Part shown: one piece after another, positions 49,629-59,957 of the stretch
Numbering within the stretch: position 1 is the stretch's first letter
Layout of the letters: each line of letters starts with the position of its first letter
Origin: Laburnicola sp. R22_1
Lineage: Eukaryota > Ascomycota > Dothideomycetes > Pleosporales > Didymosphaeriaceae
DNA length: 64,000 bases
Direction: 5' to 3'
NCBI GenBank assembly: GCA_014281115.1
Contig: JACONQ010000013.1
Span: 1,788,501-1,852,500 of the forward strand
Notes under the pieces: generated by a model
Seen by the model: the letters and a program-made list of their open reading frames with translations, nothing else
Told to the model about the DNA's origin: nothing
The model's database searches: none
Program-made: the position numbers and the translations under genes

Positions 49629-52416
49629 ATGGCAACCGACGACTCGCGCGGCCCTGTGGTGCTCGCTGTTCCGGCTGCAACCCTCGCCTGCTGTTCTGTT
49701 TTCGTCTTCTTCCGCCTCGTGTCGCGCTTCGCCGTCGTCAAAAAGCCAGGATGGGACGACTACACCATCTTACTGGCGTGGATCCTGGCCTTTGGGACCT
49801 CGTTCGCCATCTGCTTCGGCACCACCAAGGGACTGGGCAGACACCAGCGCTCCATCCCAGCAGCCGACCTGACGGCCATGAACAAAGCTATCTATGCCTT
49901 TTCCGTGCTCTATGTAGGTGTCTTGCCTTGTAAATCTCGAGTCTAGTAGGCTGAGACATGCAGAATCCGGCCTTGATGGCGACCAAAACGTCCATTCTCA
50001 TCTTCTACCTGTCTCTTTCCAAGTCGCAAAAGGTTTTCCGCTCCGCCATCATTGCGACCATGGTCGTAGTCAACGTCGGCGGCCTGTCATTGACTCTTCT
50101 AAATATTTTTCAGTGCAGTCCCGTCAGCGCCGCCTTTTATACCCCTGTCCAGCCACCGCATACCTGTGTCAGCATTGTCACCGTGTATCTCTCCTCGGCG
50201 CCCTTGAATATCATCACCGACTTGGCCATCTTCTTTCTGCCTATGCCGATACTTACTGGTACGTAACCCCCGGCGTGCCACTGGCCTACTATTTCCTAAC
50301 TTGGTTGGTTTTAGGTATGTGTCTTGGAGGTGAATCGGGCTGCCATTTGCTGACTCTCATCTTCCTGTTGTAGGCATGCGACTGCCCCAGAAACAGAAGA
50401 TTATTCTGGTCATTACTTTTGGGTTCGGTGTGTTTGTCACGATTGTCGATGTGGTCCGTATCTATTATCTGCAGGGCGCGCAAAGAGATCAGCTCCGTGC
50501 TAAACAGAATGGCACATACGTGGACGGGTAAGTTACCCTCTGGACACTACGTACCGGCGATGCTTATGCTCATCGTACAACCAGGGCGGATCCGCGCAAC
50601 AAGACCGACTTTTCGTGGTATGTTTCGTTTTTGTGCATGTGGAGTGCCGTCGAGATCAACACCGGAATCATGTGCGCATGCGTCCCTGCGTTGAAACCTT
50701 TGGTTAGGCGATTTCTGCCGCAATGGGTGCTGGACGGAACTGTCCTCGATAAAGCGACAAGCAGAACTAGTAATGACTCGACCAACCCAACGAACGTGAC
50801 GGCGAACAGGCGGTCAAATTTACCCAGCCCGCCAGTATCACCAAGGGGACTGCCACCGCCAGCCGTTGGCGGTGCGAACGAGCCCATGGAGATGATGGAT
50901 TTTTTGACCACTCCAGCCATGGATGACATGTCGCATGTGAGCCGCAACGATGCTGTTGCTACCTTCGCCCCGACGGCTCTTACTCGCAGGAACTCGGCCG
51001 CCTTCTTTGACTTTGTGGACATGCAGAAAAGAAAGAACATCACACTGAGGACCAGTGGCGAGGCCGTGTTTCCAGTGGCAATGGTCACGATATTGTTCTT
51101 CATTTGGGGTTTTGCATACGGCCTCCTGGATACTCTCAACTTTCGATTTGAAAAGGCAGCCCATATGGGTGATGGTCAAACCATTGGCCTGCACAGCGCA
51201 TATTACTTTGGTTACATTGTTGCGCCACTGACATATGGGAGGCTTGTCTTCCGCCACTGGGGGTTTAGAGCCTGTTACATTATAGGGCTCGTAGTATACG
51301 CATGCGGTGCGCTCGTTTTCTGGCCGTCGGCGGTTATCACATCCTTTCCTGCTTTCTTAATTTCAAACTTTATCGTCGGTCTAGGCTTGGCAACATTGGA
51401 ACTCGGCGCCAATCCGTTCATCGCCCTTTGCGGTCCTCCCGAGTATGCAGAGGCTCGCCTTAGCATGTCTCAGGGCATCCAGGCTATAGGCACAATTGTC
51501 TCACATCTTTTAGCCCTGAAGGTCCTCTTCAAATCATCAGCAGACAGCTTGATTGATGTGCAGTGGGCCTATCTCGGGATTTCCTTCTTCAACATCATTC
51601 TCGCGGTTGTGTTCTTTTATGTACCATTGCCAGAGGCCACAGACGAGGAGCTGGAGCTTGCATGCGCGCGGATGCCGATACCACGGTACGCTACCGTTGG
51701 CACCTCCAACATACGCGTCGTGTGGGTAACGCTCGGCTTGGGGGTATTCGCCATGGTTTGTTACGTTGGCGGTCAAGAAAGCACCTCGACGTCGTTTGCG
51801 GACTATCTGGCACGCGTGTCACCTAGCTTGAGTTCTGTCAGCTTTCAAGCTATAGAACATACCGGATTCGCTATATCACGCGCGTTAGCTGCTTTTGCGT
51901 GCATTTGGATCAAGCCCCGCTTCATCTTGGCATTCACCTTTGCCGGGGCGGTCGCTTTCGCAGCAGCCGCCATGTCGGGCGGCACCGGTGGCTCTCGGGT
52001 AGCTATGGTGAGTGACACCAGATCCTTTTTCGTAGTTTAACACCTACTGACACTACATTCACGTTCAAGGTCGTCATGGTCAAATTTTTTGAAGGCCCCC
52101 TATTTCCCTTGATTTACGCGCAGGTGCTTCGTGGCCTCGGAAAGCACACAAAAGACGCTGCGGTCCTGCTTACGGCGGCCATTGGCGGCGGCGCAGTGAG
52201 TGACCTCATCCCGCTTGGGGAGATGCGCACTGATGATGTTTTCAGATATTTCCTCCAATCATGTATGCAGTCGATCGTGCACACAATGTACAGTATGCAT
52301 ACTGCGTTGTGATCGCAGCCTATGTCGCCAGCGCGCTCTTCGTAGTGTGGCTCAATGTGCTTCCTTCAACTCGCAAAATAGCGGACCCCGCTCGAGACGA
52401 ACAGACGAGGAGATAA
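49629..52416 (+). CDS. Fusion of a fungal rhodopsin-type 7TM domain with a FucP-like MFS transporter
   Basis: Six exons (49629-49913, 49964-50258, 50374-50527, 50585-52007, 52070-52195, 52246-52416) give 817 residues. Residues 1-285 hold seven hydrophobic segments with the fungal rhodopsin/PTH11-like pattern (FRLVSRF, KKPGWDDYTILLAW, ATKTSILIFYLSLS, SSAPLNIITDLAIFFLPMP, a C-terminal 7th helix with WYVSFLCMWSAVEINTGI). A linker of about 110 Ser/Pro/Asn-rich residues follows. From about 395 to the end is an MFS domain of the fucose/glucose-galactose permease type (FFIWGFAYGLLDTLN, LELGANPFIALCG, EARLSMSQGIQAIG). The junction lies inside one uninterrupted 1.4 kb exon, so the fusion does not depend on splicing guesses. 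It may couple sensing and transport at the membrane (inference). Confidence 0.88.
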
Positions 52417-53239
52417 AGCGAAATAGAGAAGGAAAGGAGAGAGTCGATGGGCTTGGGCGAGAAGGACAAGAGATGGAGCAAGTTCCGGAATATGTGGAGC
52501 AGTCACAAGGATCAGCTGCCTTGTGTGGAGCATAGAGAACGGCGTAGTTGGCCAGATGAGCAGGGGGTGATGGCTGCGCTGCAGCATGATAGCTCGCATG
52601 TTGAGACTCCTGTATCCCTGAGTTCGAGCCATTCAGAAACAGAGAGTGAGGTTGGCACGGGACAGGCCACGGGCGAGAAAGCGAGCCGGAGCCGAGACAG
52701 GAGCAGCTGACACTGGTGAATGGCGCTGGTACCTAAGCGGCTAAGCCGACCGACTTGATGGAAGTTTGCATAGGCGCCCGTCTTCGTCCAGACTCACGAA
52801 TTTACGCAAGCATGTGGCGTTTGGGAAATACCTTGGGTGGTCTTTTAGTCTCAGAGGACTGTATATACGCCAACTCGACGAGGCCGCAAAGAAGGCGGTT
52901 GTGGCACACGCACGCATAGTATGCGGTGTATATTTGGGAGCGGGATTCTGTTCCATTGATACCTCGGTGTCCGCACTACTTTTTGCTCTGTACTACAGTT
53001 GATAATCAGCATTTTCACAATGAGCAAACAAGTGCAAAGCGACCTCGGGAAGGCTTGAGTCGTGTGGGCAAAGCATATCCCCGGTCGGAGTAAGAGGTGC
53101 GTGCCGAGGTACTTTACCCCACGAAGCGGGAAGCGGGGCTGGGGAAGCGGGCGACCTTTTATCTGGAGCCACTGCCGCCGACACATGTTTCCGCACCGCA
53201 CGTCCTTTGACATTTTCTTATCTGGCAATTAACACAACC
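52417..53239. other. Intergenic region and thiolase promoter
   Basis: It holds the 3' flank of the fusion gene and the promoter of the thiolase. Three CCTCGG/CCGAGG hexamers are present (52962-52967, 53043-53048, 53104-53109). No gene is supported. Confidence 0.5.
52962..53109. promoter_or_regulatory. Three CCTCGG-type sites, candidate FarA/FarB fatty-acid response
   Basis: CCTCGG at 52962-52967 and 53043-53048 and its complement CCGAGG at 53104-53109 lie 130-280 bp before the thiolase start. CCTCGG is the core site of the Aspergillus fatty-acid regulators FarA/FarB, which act on beta-oxidation and peroxisomal genes. The spacing and number fit regulated control of this gene; binding is inference. 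Confidence 0.5.
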
Positions 53240-54791
53240 ATGGCGCCCCAGAAGCAGCCCGTCTACGTGCTCGGCGTGGGCATGACCAAGTTCATCAAAC
53301 CGCGCGGCAAGGTCGACTATCCGGAGCTCGGCTTCGAAGCCGGCGTCAAAGCCATGCTCGACGCGCACATCAACTACGACGACGTGGACCAGGGCGTTGC
53401 GTGCTACTGCTACGGCGACAGCACCTGCGGGCAGCGCGTCTTTTACCAGTTCGGCATGACGGGCATCCCCGTGTACAACGTCAACAACAACTGCAGCACA
53501 GGGTCGACGGGCTTGTACATGGGCCGCACTATGATTGCGCACGGGGCTGCCGACTGCGTGCTCGTTGTCGGCTTTGAGAAGATGTTTCCGGGGAGCTTGC
53601 AGACTTTTTTTCAGGATCGGGCGAATCCTACGGGGACCTCGGGTTTGGTGATGATGGAGACGAGGGGGGTTACCAAGGCGCCTGGGGCGGCCCAGATGTT
53701 TGGGAATGCGGGGAGGGAGCATATGGAGAAGTATGTTCTTCTTTTTTTTGTCTCTGCATTGCCACTGATACGTCCCCATCACTTCCATGTCTTGTCTCTA
53801 CTCACCACTAATACGTTCCCATCATATCCATGCTTTGTCCCTACCTCACCACTAATACGCTCGCATCATATACATATCTTATCAAGACTTCTCCACTAAT
53901 GATTACAGGTACGGTTCCACGCTCGAGGACTTTGCTGAAATCGGCCGCGTCAACCACGCCCACTCCAAGAACAACCCCTACTCTCAATTCCAAGACGAAT
54001 ACACGCTCGACCAAGTCCTCAAGTCGACCATGATCCACGAGCCCCTCACGAAGCTGCAATGCTGCCCCACTTCCGACGGCGCGGCCGCCGCCGTCCTCGT
54101 CTCGCAATCCTTCCTCGACAACCGCCCAGAGCTAAAGTCGCAAGCCATCCTCATCGCAGGCCAATGCATGGCCACGGACCGCCCACAGCTCTTCAACCGC
54201 AGCGCCATCGAGCTCATCGGCTACGGCATGAGCGAGCTCGCAGCCCAGACGGCCCTCGCCGAGGCAAACGTCAGCCCCCTCGACGTCAACGTCTGCGAGC
54301 TCCACGACTGCTTCAGCGCAAACGAAATGGTTACCATTGAAGCGCTCGGCCTTGCGCCCCGCGGCAAAGCCCACGAACTCGTCCGCAAAGGCGGCATCAC
54401 GTACGGCGGCCAAGTCGTCATTAACCCCAGCGGCGGCCTCATTTCAAAGGGCCACCCGCTCGGCGCCACGGGCCTCGCCCAGTGCGCAGAACTCGTCTGG
54501 CACATGCGCGGCTGGGCCAACAACCGCTCTGTCCCCGACACAAAGGTCGCGCTGCAGCATAACCTGGGACTGGGCGGCGCCGTCGTCGTCACCGTGTATA
54601 AGCGGGGGGATGGGAGTGCGGCGCAGGATGTGAGCAGTGAGGAGGTGGCGAGGCGGACGGGCTTGGGGTATAATCCTGCGGTTGAGGCCAAGGGGTTTAC
54701 GAGGGAGCAGGTTGATCAGGTGAGGAGTCGGAAGGCGAGGAGTGATTGGGCGTTGCAGGATACGGAGGCGAAAGTTGAGGCGAGGTTTTAG
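53240..54791 (+). CDS. SCP2-type thiolase (peroxisomal acetyl-CoA acyltransferase)
   Basis: Exons 53240-53730 and 53909-54791 give 457 residues. The protein matches the thiolase half of sterol carrier protein X and has no SCP2 lipid-binding domain. Active-site elements: nucleophile Cys in VNNNCSTGSTGL, HDCF (ELHDCFSANEM) and GHP (LISKGHPLGATG). The role is thiolytic cleavage of 3-oxoacyl-CoA, probably in peroxisomes. The C-terminus is ARF, a weak PTS1-like tripeptide. Three CCTCGG-type sites upstream fit fatty-acid induction. The single intron is long for this window (178 bp) and contains tandem repeats that include the branch-site motif. Confidence 0.92.
53755..53900 (+). repeat. Tandem repeat inside the thiolase intron
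   Basis: Three imperfect units of about 44-45 bp, each starting CCACTRATACG and containing CATCA and CCATG-like words, are followed by a partial fourth (CCACTAAT) just before the acceptor. The repeat unit includes CTAAT, the intron's likely branch site. Confidence 0.75.
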
Positions 54792-55846
54792 TTTTGGCAT
54801 GGGCTGAGGGGTTTGTGTGTGTTGATATTCAAGGCTGTGGGGGAAGGGGAGGGGTCAATCTAGGGGTAGCTATCTGAAATTGGTTGATTTTGTATATTGT
54901 TGTAGGCTAGTAAATTTCATAGGGTGTGGAGTTACAGCTGTGGAGTTACAGCACTCTTCCTTCCATTTTTCAGTTTTGTTTCGTTCCAAGACAGTAAAGA
55001 ATTCGTCTTTTTCCTTCTTCCTTCGGCCAGAAATCATACAGTCACACTTGGAGGCCATCATTATTCATCAAGTCCCGCTACCCACTATCCCAAATAATGT
55101 ATTTTATTGCGCTTCATACGTTGGACGAGTTACTTGCATGACGTTAACTATTAACCCTATGCAAGTCATATCCCTAGCGCCACGCTAAACACATTCTAAA
55201 TCCCCCTACCTACGACTACCACCGGGTTGTCAGGTGGACTCGTGGACGGGTTTCCGTCACGTGATTATATAAGCGCCCGGCCCGGGCGGATATTCTGGCG
55301 CTACATCCTGCACGTGACGGAAACCCGACGGGTCTGACCACTTCTCCTTTCTAAAAACCCACACCCCCGCCCCTTTACACCTTACATCCTACACACGTGT
55401 CCCTGAATAAACCATTGTACACAAGCCAAGCCAAGCCCAGGGATACTCCTATCTCCGCCTCTCTCTCGGATTTCCTCCCCCTTGATCCCCGATCCCTTTT
55501 TACCCAAGACCTCAGATCTCGCTTAGATATATACACCGTATGTAGATGTAGATGCAATACTAGTATCGACGACCCTCGTTTCTAGCTGGTTGGTTGGTTG
55601 GTTGGTTGGGCGGCTCGGATGCGTGTCCTATTTTGAGTGGGGGGGTTACTTACTTGTAGTATATATATGGTGATGGTTGCTTGCGTATCTTGTAGGGAAG
55701 GGAAACGTCTGAGGTATACATACCTACCGTGAGGGATGGACGATGGACTTTGGTACCCGTGGACCATGGTACAGCTCGTGATCGACTCCATCATGACGGG
55801 CCGATTTGCACATGCTCTGTCCCCGAACGGTCGCCAAACCAGTCTC
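54792..55846. other. Intergenic region with a CACGTG palindrome
   Basis: No gene is supported. It contains an inverted repeat (55247-55327) and a (GGTT)5 microsatellite (about 55587-55606). Confidence 0.5.
55247..55327. repeat. 17 bp perfect inverted repeat carrying CACGTG
   Basis: CGGGTTTCCGTCACGTG (55247-55263) and its exact reverse complement (55311-55327) flank a 47 bp spacer that itself holds a GC palindrome (CGCCCGGCCCGGGCG). Each arm has a TCACGTG/CACGTGA half, a bHLH-type site. It could be a tiny inverted-repeat element or a regulatory cruciform. No target duplication is visible. Confidence 0.75.
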
Positions 55847-56322
55847 CAGTGTGTCCAACAGTCAGTTACTGAACGTTTTTTGGCCTTTTTTAAGTGAACA
55901 CTGCCGTCACGTGGCTACTGACTGTACTGTCGACTAGGGGTGTTACACTAGTTGCTGTCACCTAACAGTAACTGCTATTATATGCCTACTAACTATACTG
56001 TTAGGGGCAGTAACTATAGTAAGTACACAGTACCTTCCTATAATAGCTAGCGTTCACGTGTTAATTCACGTGTCAATTCACATATTAACTCACATATCAA
56101 CTCTTTATAGGCACCTAGGCGCCTCCTAGGCTTACTTACACGTTAATTCACACGTTAATTTACACGTATTACCTAATTAGGCAAGTTCAACAGTCTTACT
56201 GTAGTTACTAGTATATTACTGTACAGTCGGTCACTGCCCTAACATGCCTAACTACTGTACTGTCCACCAACAGTAAGTGAACAGTCAGTGACCGGCAGTA
56301 AGACTGACTATTGGACACACTG
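55847..56322. mobile_element. Non-autonomous hAT element (MITE) with 8 bp target duplication
   Basis: A 476 bp element starts CAGTGTGTCCAA and ends TTGGACACACTG, with imperfect inverted repeats continuing for about 25 bp. A perfect 8 bp direct repeat CCAGTCTC flanks it (55839-55846, 56323-56330). The 8 bp duplication and CAGTG ends identify the hAT superfamily. The interior has no ORF and includes repeated CACGTGTTAATT-like words and many CAGTAACT/TACTGT subterminal motifs, which may be transposase-binding repeats. Confidence 0.92.
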
Positions 56323-56330
56323 CCAGTCTC

Positions 56331-56698
56331 ATTGCTTTACTTGATTCACTGCGTTCTTTAGCACACCCACTGCTTTCCCTCACAGCGTTATACCGTGTAC
56401 CGAGAGTGCGCGAAGTCTTCTTTCAGATAGGATGGACGATGGATATAGAACGGGGTTTAGAATGGCTGAGTCTTGAGGAGGGTGGGATGATGGGTTTTAT
56501 GTGGGGATAAATGGAAGGAGGAATGCTGGGTCTCACATGAGGATAAATGGGGGGTGTGACGATGTGAGGTGCACGGGTACATGGCTTGGGTAAGCCATAT
56601 ACACACTCACTCGACCCGTGCGCCTGACTGGCTTGCTTTACAAATGATGAAGGACAGACTCCCAAGGGACGGACGGACGGAGGGAGTACGTACCGTAC

Positions 56699-56729
<31 letters not shown>

Positions 56730-56817
56730 GCACCAGACAGACTTCACAAAACTCCTTGAACACTACTCTCCATTCTTCTACCCGGTGCGTCACGTCACGT
56801 CACGTCGGCATCATATA
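56331..56817. other. Upstream region of the transporter pseudogene
   Basis: It contains a (TC)n tract of about 28 bp (56702-56729) and a triple CACGT near the start codon. No gene is supported. Confidence 0.5.
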
Positions 56818-59164
56818 ATGGAGGGCTTCTACCGCACTACTGTGTTTGGGAAGTTTGTCCAGCTTGTTTCTGGGAATACACGCTTGCAGTATCTGGATGA
56901 GATTTATGGGGAGTTGTGGAAGGTGGGTGTTGGTGATGGTGGGGGTGGGGGTGATGGTGGTAGAAGGGCGTTGGATGGGGGACGGACGCAAATGCAAACG
57001 CAAGATGGAAAAGAGCAAGGAGAAGCCACCCGAGACTCGGAGGCATCTTCTGGACGCCACGATCCTGGTATAGGAGACAACGTGCTGCTCGTAGGCTGGT
57101 ACGGTGCAAACGATGCCGAAGTAAGTACCTCGTACAACACCCAACCGACATGCACCCAGCCGCCCACCCCTTCCCCATCCATGGCTGACAACTTACCACC
57201 CCCAGAATCCGTAAAACTGGCCCACGAAATGCAAACTCTTGATACTGGCGCAGATTTTCGTTCTCAACTTTGCCATCTACATTGGCAGCTCCATCTACGT
57301 GCCTGGAGAGGCCGACATCATGGCTGAGTTTGGCGCGAGCGAGACTGTGGCTACGTTGGGTCTGTCGATGTATACAGTGTATGTCAGCTCCACCAAGAAC
57401 AACATAACAGCTTCATATGGAAAGAAGAATGCGATCCACTGACACACCATCTCACCAGTGGATACGGCCTCGGCCCCATGCTCTGGTCGCCTCTCTCCGA
57501 AATCCCCAGCATCGGTCGCAGCACCATCTTCTTCTGGACGCTCCTCCTCTTCGTATTGCTCCAGCTCGACGTCGGGTTTGCCCCCAACATGGCTACCTTC
57601 CTCTTCCGCACTATTACTGGCTTCGTTGGTAGTCCGTGTCTGGCGACTGGGGGTGGCACCATCGCTGATATGTACGAACCGGCGCAGATACTGGTTTGGA
57701 TCTGTTGCTGGTCTATGTTTGGGGTTTTGGGTCCCATATTTGGGCCTTTGATAGGGGGGTACGTCGCGCCTGTTAAGGGGTGGTCGTGGACGATATGGAT
57801 TTGTGAGTCACCCCCTCCCCCTGAGAGCAGCATGCAACAAGCACAGACACACACGTATACTTGCCCAACCCAAACAAACCAGTCACATGGCTCTGCTCCG
57901 CCGTCCTAACCACCATGTTCTTCCTCCTTCCCGAAACCAGCGCATCCAACATCTTCCACCAACGCGCCCAACGCCTCCACCTCACCAAAAACCCTCGCCT
58001 CAAAAGCCAAAGCGCCTTCAATTCCGCCAACCTGACTCTCACCCATCACCTCCGAACCCTCGCCCGCGCCTTCACCCTCACTTTTTCGGAACCCATCGTC
58101 TTCCTCATGGACCTCTACACCGGCCTCCTCTACGGCGTCCTCTTCATCTGGTTCGAATCCTTCCCCCTCGTCTTCGGCCAAATCTACGGCTTCGACGTCC
58201 CCCACCAGGGCCTCGTCTTCCTCGGCTCCTCGCAACCACATGCCTCACAGCCCCGCTGCTCGTCCTCTGGCTCCGCGTTAGAATCACGCCCCTCCTCACC
58301 CCCACCACTAACTACCTTACTATTACGCCTTTCAAACCGGAGATGCTCCTCCCGCCCGCCTTCGCAGGCTGTCTCGCCTTCCCCGTCTGCCTCTTCTGGT
58401 ACGGGTGGACGGCCCGCGCCAGCATCCACTGGATCGTGCCCATCATAGGCGCGTCCTTGTTCGGCGTCGGCATCGTCACCTTGTTTAATTCCGTGTTTAA
58501 TTATTTGGCTGTCGCGTAGCCGCATGAGGCGGTGTCGGTTTTTGCGGGGCTATGTATTGTATTTGTATTTTCTCATCTACGCACTGTGCTTGGTTGTGTA
58601 TCTACCTACTTACTTACGTACACGTACACGTACACATACACGTTCACATACACCCTGCTCCCTTTTTGCTTTTTCCTTTTCCTGACTCTGGCTGACAAGA
58701 TGTTATTTGCCTGCGACACAGAACGCCCTCTTCCGCGCCGCCTTTGGCGCCAGTTTCCCCCTCTTTGTAAGTAACCTAAACCCTCCTTCCTTCCTTCCTC
58801 CCCACTTTCTCTCCCTCCGTGCCCTTCCTCCACACCCAAACCAACTACCCAACTAATTGAACCCCCCAAAACACAGGCCCGCACCTTCTTCCACGCCCTC
58901 GGCATCGGCCCCGGAAACTCCCTCCTCGGCGCCATCGCTACATGCTTTATCCCCGTGACAATTGTCTTGTATCGCGTAAGTCCGTCCGGCTGTCCGGTCC
59001 TACTCCTCCTCCCTCCCCGTCCTCCCTTCTATTCGCTTGTTCGTTTTTCATGCATGTCATGAATGAGCTCTCTTCTTGTCCGACCGTTTGTCTGACTACG
59101 GCGTACCATCTAGTACGGAGCCTCCATTCGTCACATGAGCAAGAATGTGCGCCATGATGTGTGA
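56818..59164 (+). pseudogene. DHA1-family MFS drug/polyamine transporter, disabled
   Basis: Exons at 56818-57120, 57206-57378, 57459-57802 and 57883 onward, with later pieces near 58720-58770, 58877-58975 and 59114-59164, encode a FLU1/TPO1-like H+ antiporter. Visible features: GWYGANDAENP.NWP before TM1, GYGLGPMLWSPLSE, GTIADMYEP, FGPLIGGYVAP, and PLFARTFFHALGIGPGNSLLG at the C-terminus. Three lesions are seen. A TAA (57212-57214) stands where the family has Gln in NPQNW. There is a 1 bp loss near 58225. A TAG (58517-58519) stands where YP is expected. An expected splice donor near 58546 is also not a GT. Coding identity is otherwise strong, so loss is recent. Confidence 0.85.
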
Positions 59165-59751
59165 AATGAATGAGGGGAGTGGGATGGGATGGGATGGGAT
59201 GGTTAATGTGGGTTTGTTTGTAAGGACGAGGTTGCATGTGACCACCATAGATAGACGTAAATCCCCCTCGCTGCAAAGTAAGCAAGGCAGTACTAAAAGT
59301 AAGTAACTATATTGAAACACCCATCCGAGCCCACTAACTAGGAACGAGTCCATATCCGCGCGTTACTCTACTCCACTTACTCTAGGACGTACCATCATAA
59401 TAATTTCCATTCAAGTCTTTAACATGTTAGGTAACAAGGGTAATTGGGGATAAGCTAGGTCTAAATTTAAGGGCTGAGTAGAGAGATAGGGATAGCCGTG
59501 GGCTTTGCGTGCGATGGTTCCAGGCTGAGTCGGGAGCACGTGTGTAGGGATGTAAGAGGGGAATAGGTTAGGTTAGGTGGGGATAATTATCACACACACA
59601 AACAAAGAGTTTACTAAAAGGTAGGTAGGTAGTAGTCGGAACAAGAATAGGAACAAAAGACAAGATTGAAACAAAACTTCTTACTACTTCATCTTACGAA
59701 AAGAGGAAATATAAACATAATAATAATACTCTGCCATTGTCTAAGGATATA
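59165..59751. other. Intergenic region, transporter pseudogene to retroposon
   Basis: A GGGAT tandem (about 59180-59202) is present. No gene is supported. Confidence 0.5.
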
Positions 59752-59761
59752 TACATAGTCA

Positions 59762-59852
59762 ATTAAGCAGAGGGCTCTGCTTTTTTTGTGATATCATTTG
59801 AGATGAAAACCTGTCGTCCTACCCTAGGTAGAAAATCTAACACCACACACAC
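59762..59852 (+). mobile_element. SINE-like retroposon, copy C (undamaged)
   Basis: A 91 bp insert is flanked by a perfect 11 bp direct repeat ATACATAGTCA (59751-59761, 59853-59863). It aligns to the 3' parts of copies A and B: AAGCAGAGGGCTCTGCTTTTTTT, GAGATGAAAACCTGTCG and CTACCCTAGGTAG, then a (CA)n tail. AGCAGAG/CTCTGCT forms a 7 bp hairpin. It lacks the 5' part seen in copy A. This suggests 5' truncation during target-primed insertion. It lies about 100 bp from the KEX1 stop. Confidence 0.7.
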
Positions 59853-59957
59853 ATACATAGTCATCAAATCCCCCAAAACAGATAGGGACAGAAAGCAATA
59901 GAAACAAAACGTATTGCTACAAACGGATCCCAAGAGTACAAAATAACTACAAAAAAC

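Noticed and set aside
57803..58519. 238-residue ORF rich in Pro/Arg/His in the transporter locus
   Set aside because: Its first part is an out-of-frame reading of the DHA1 transporter exon. Only its last third is real transporter sequence, reached through the frameshift.
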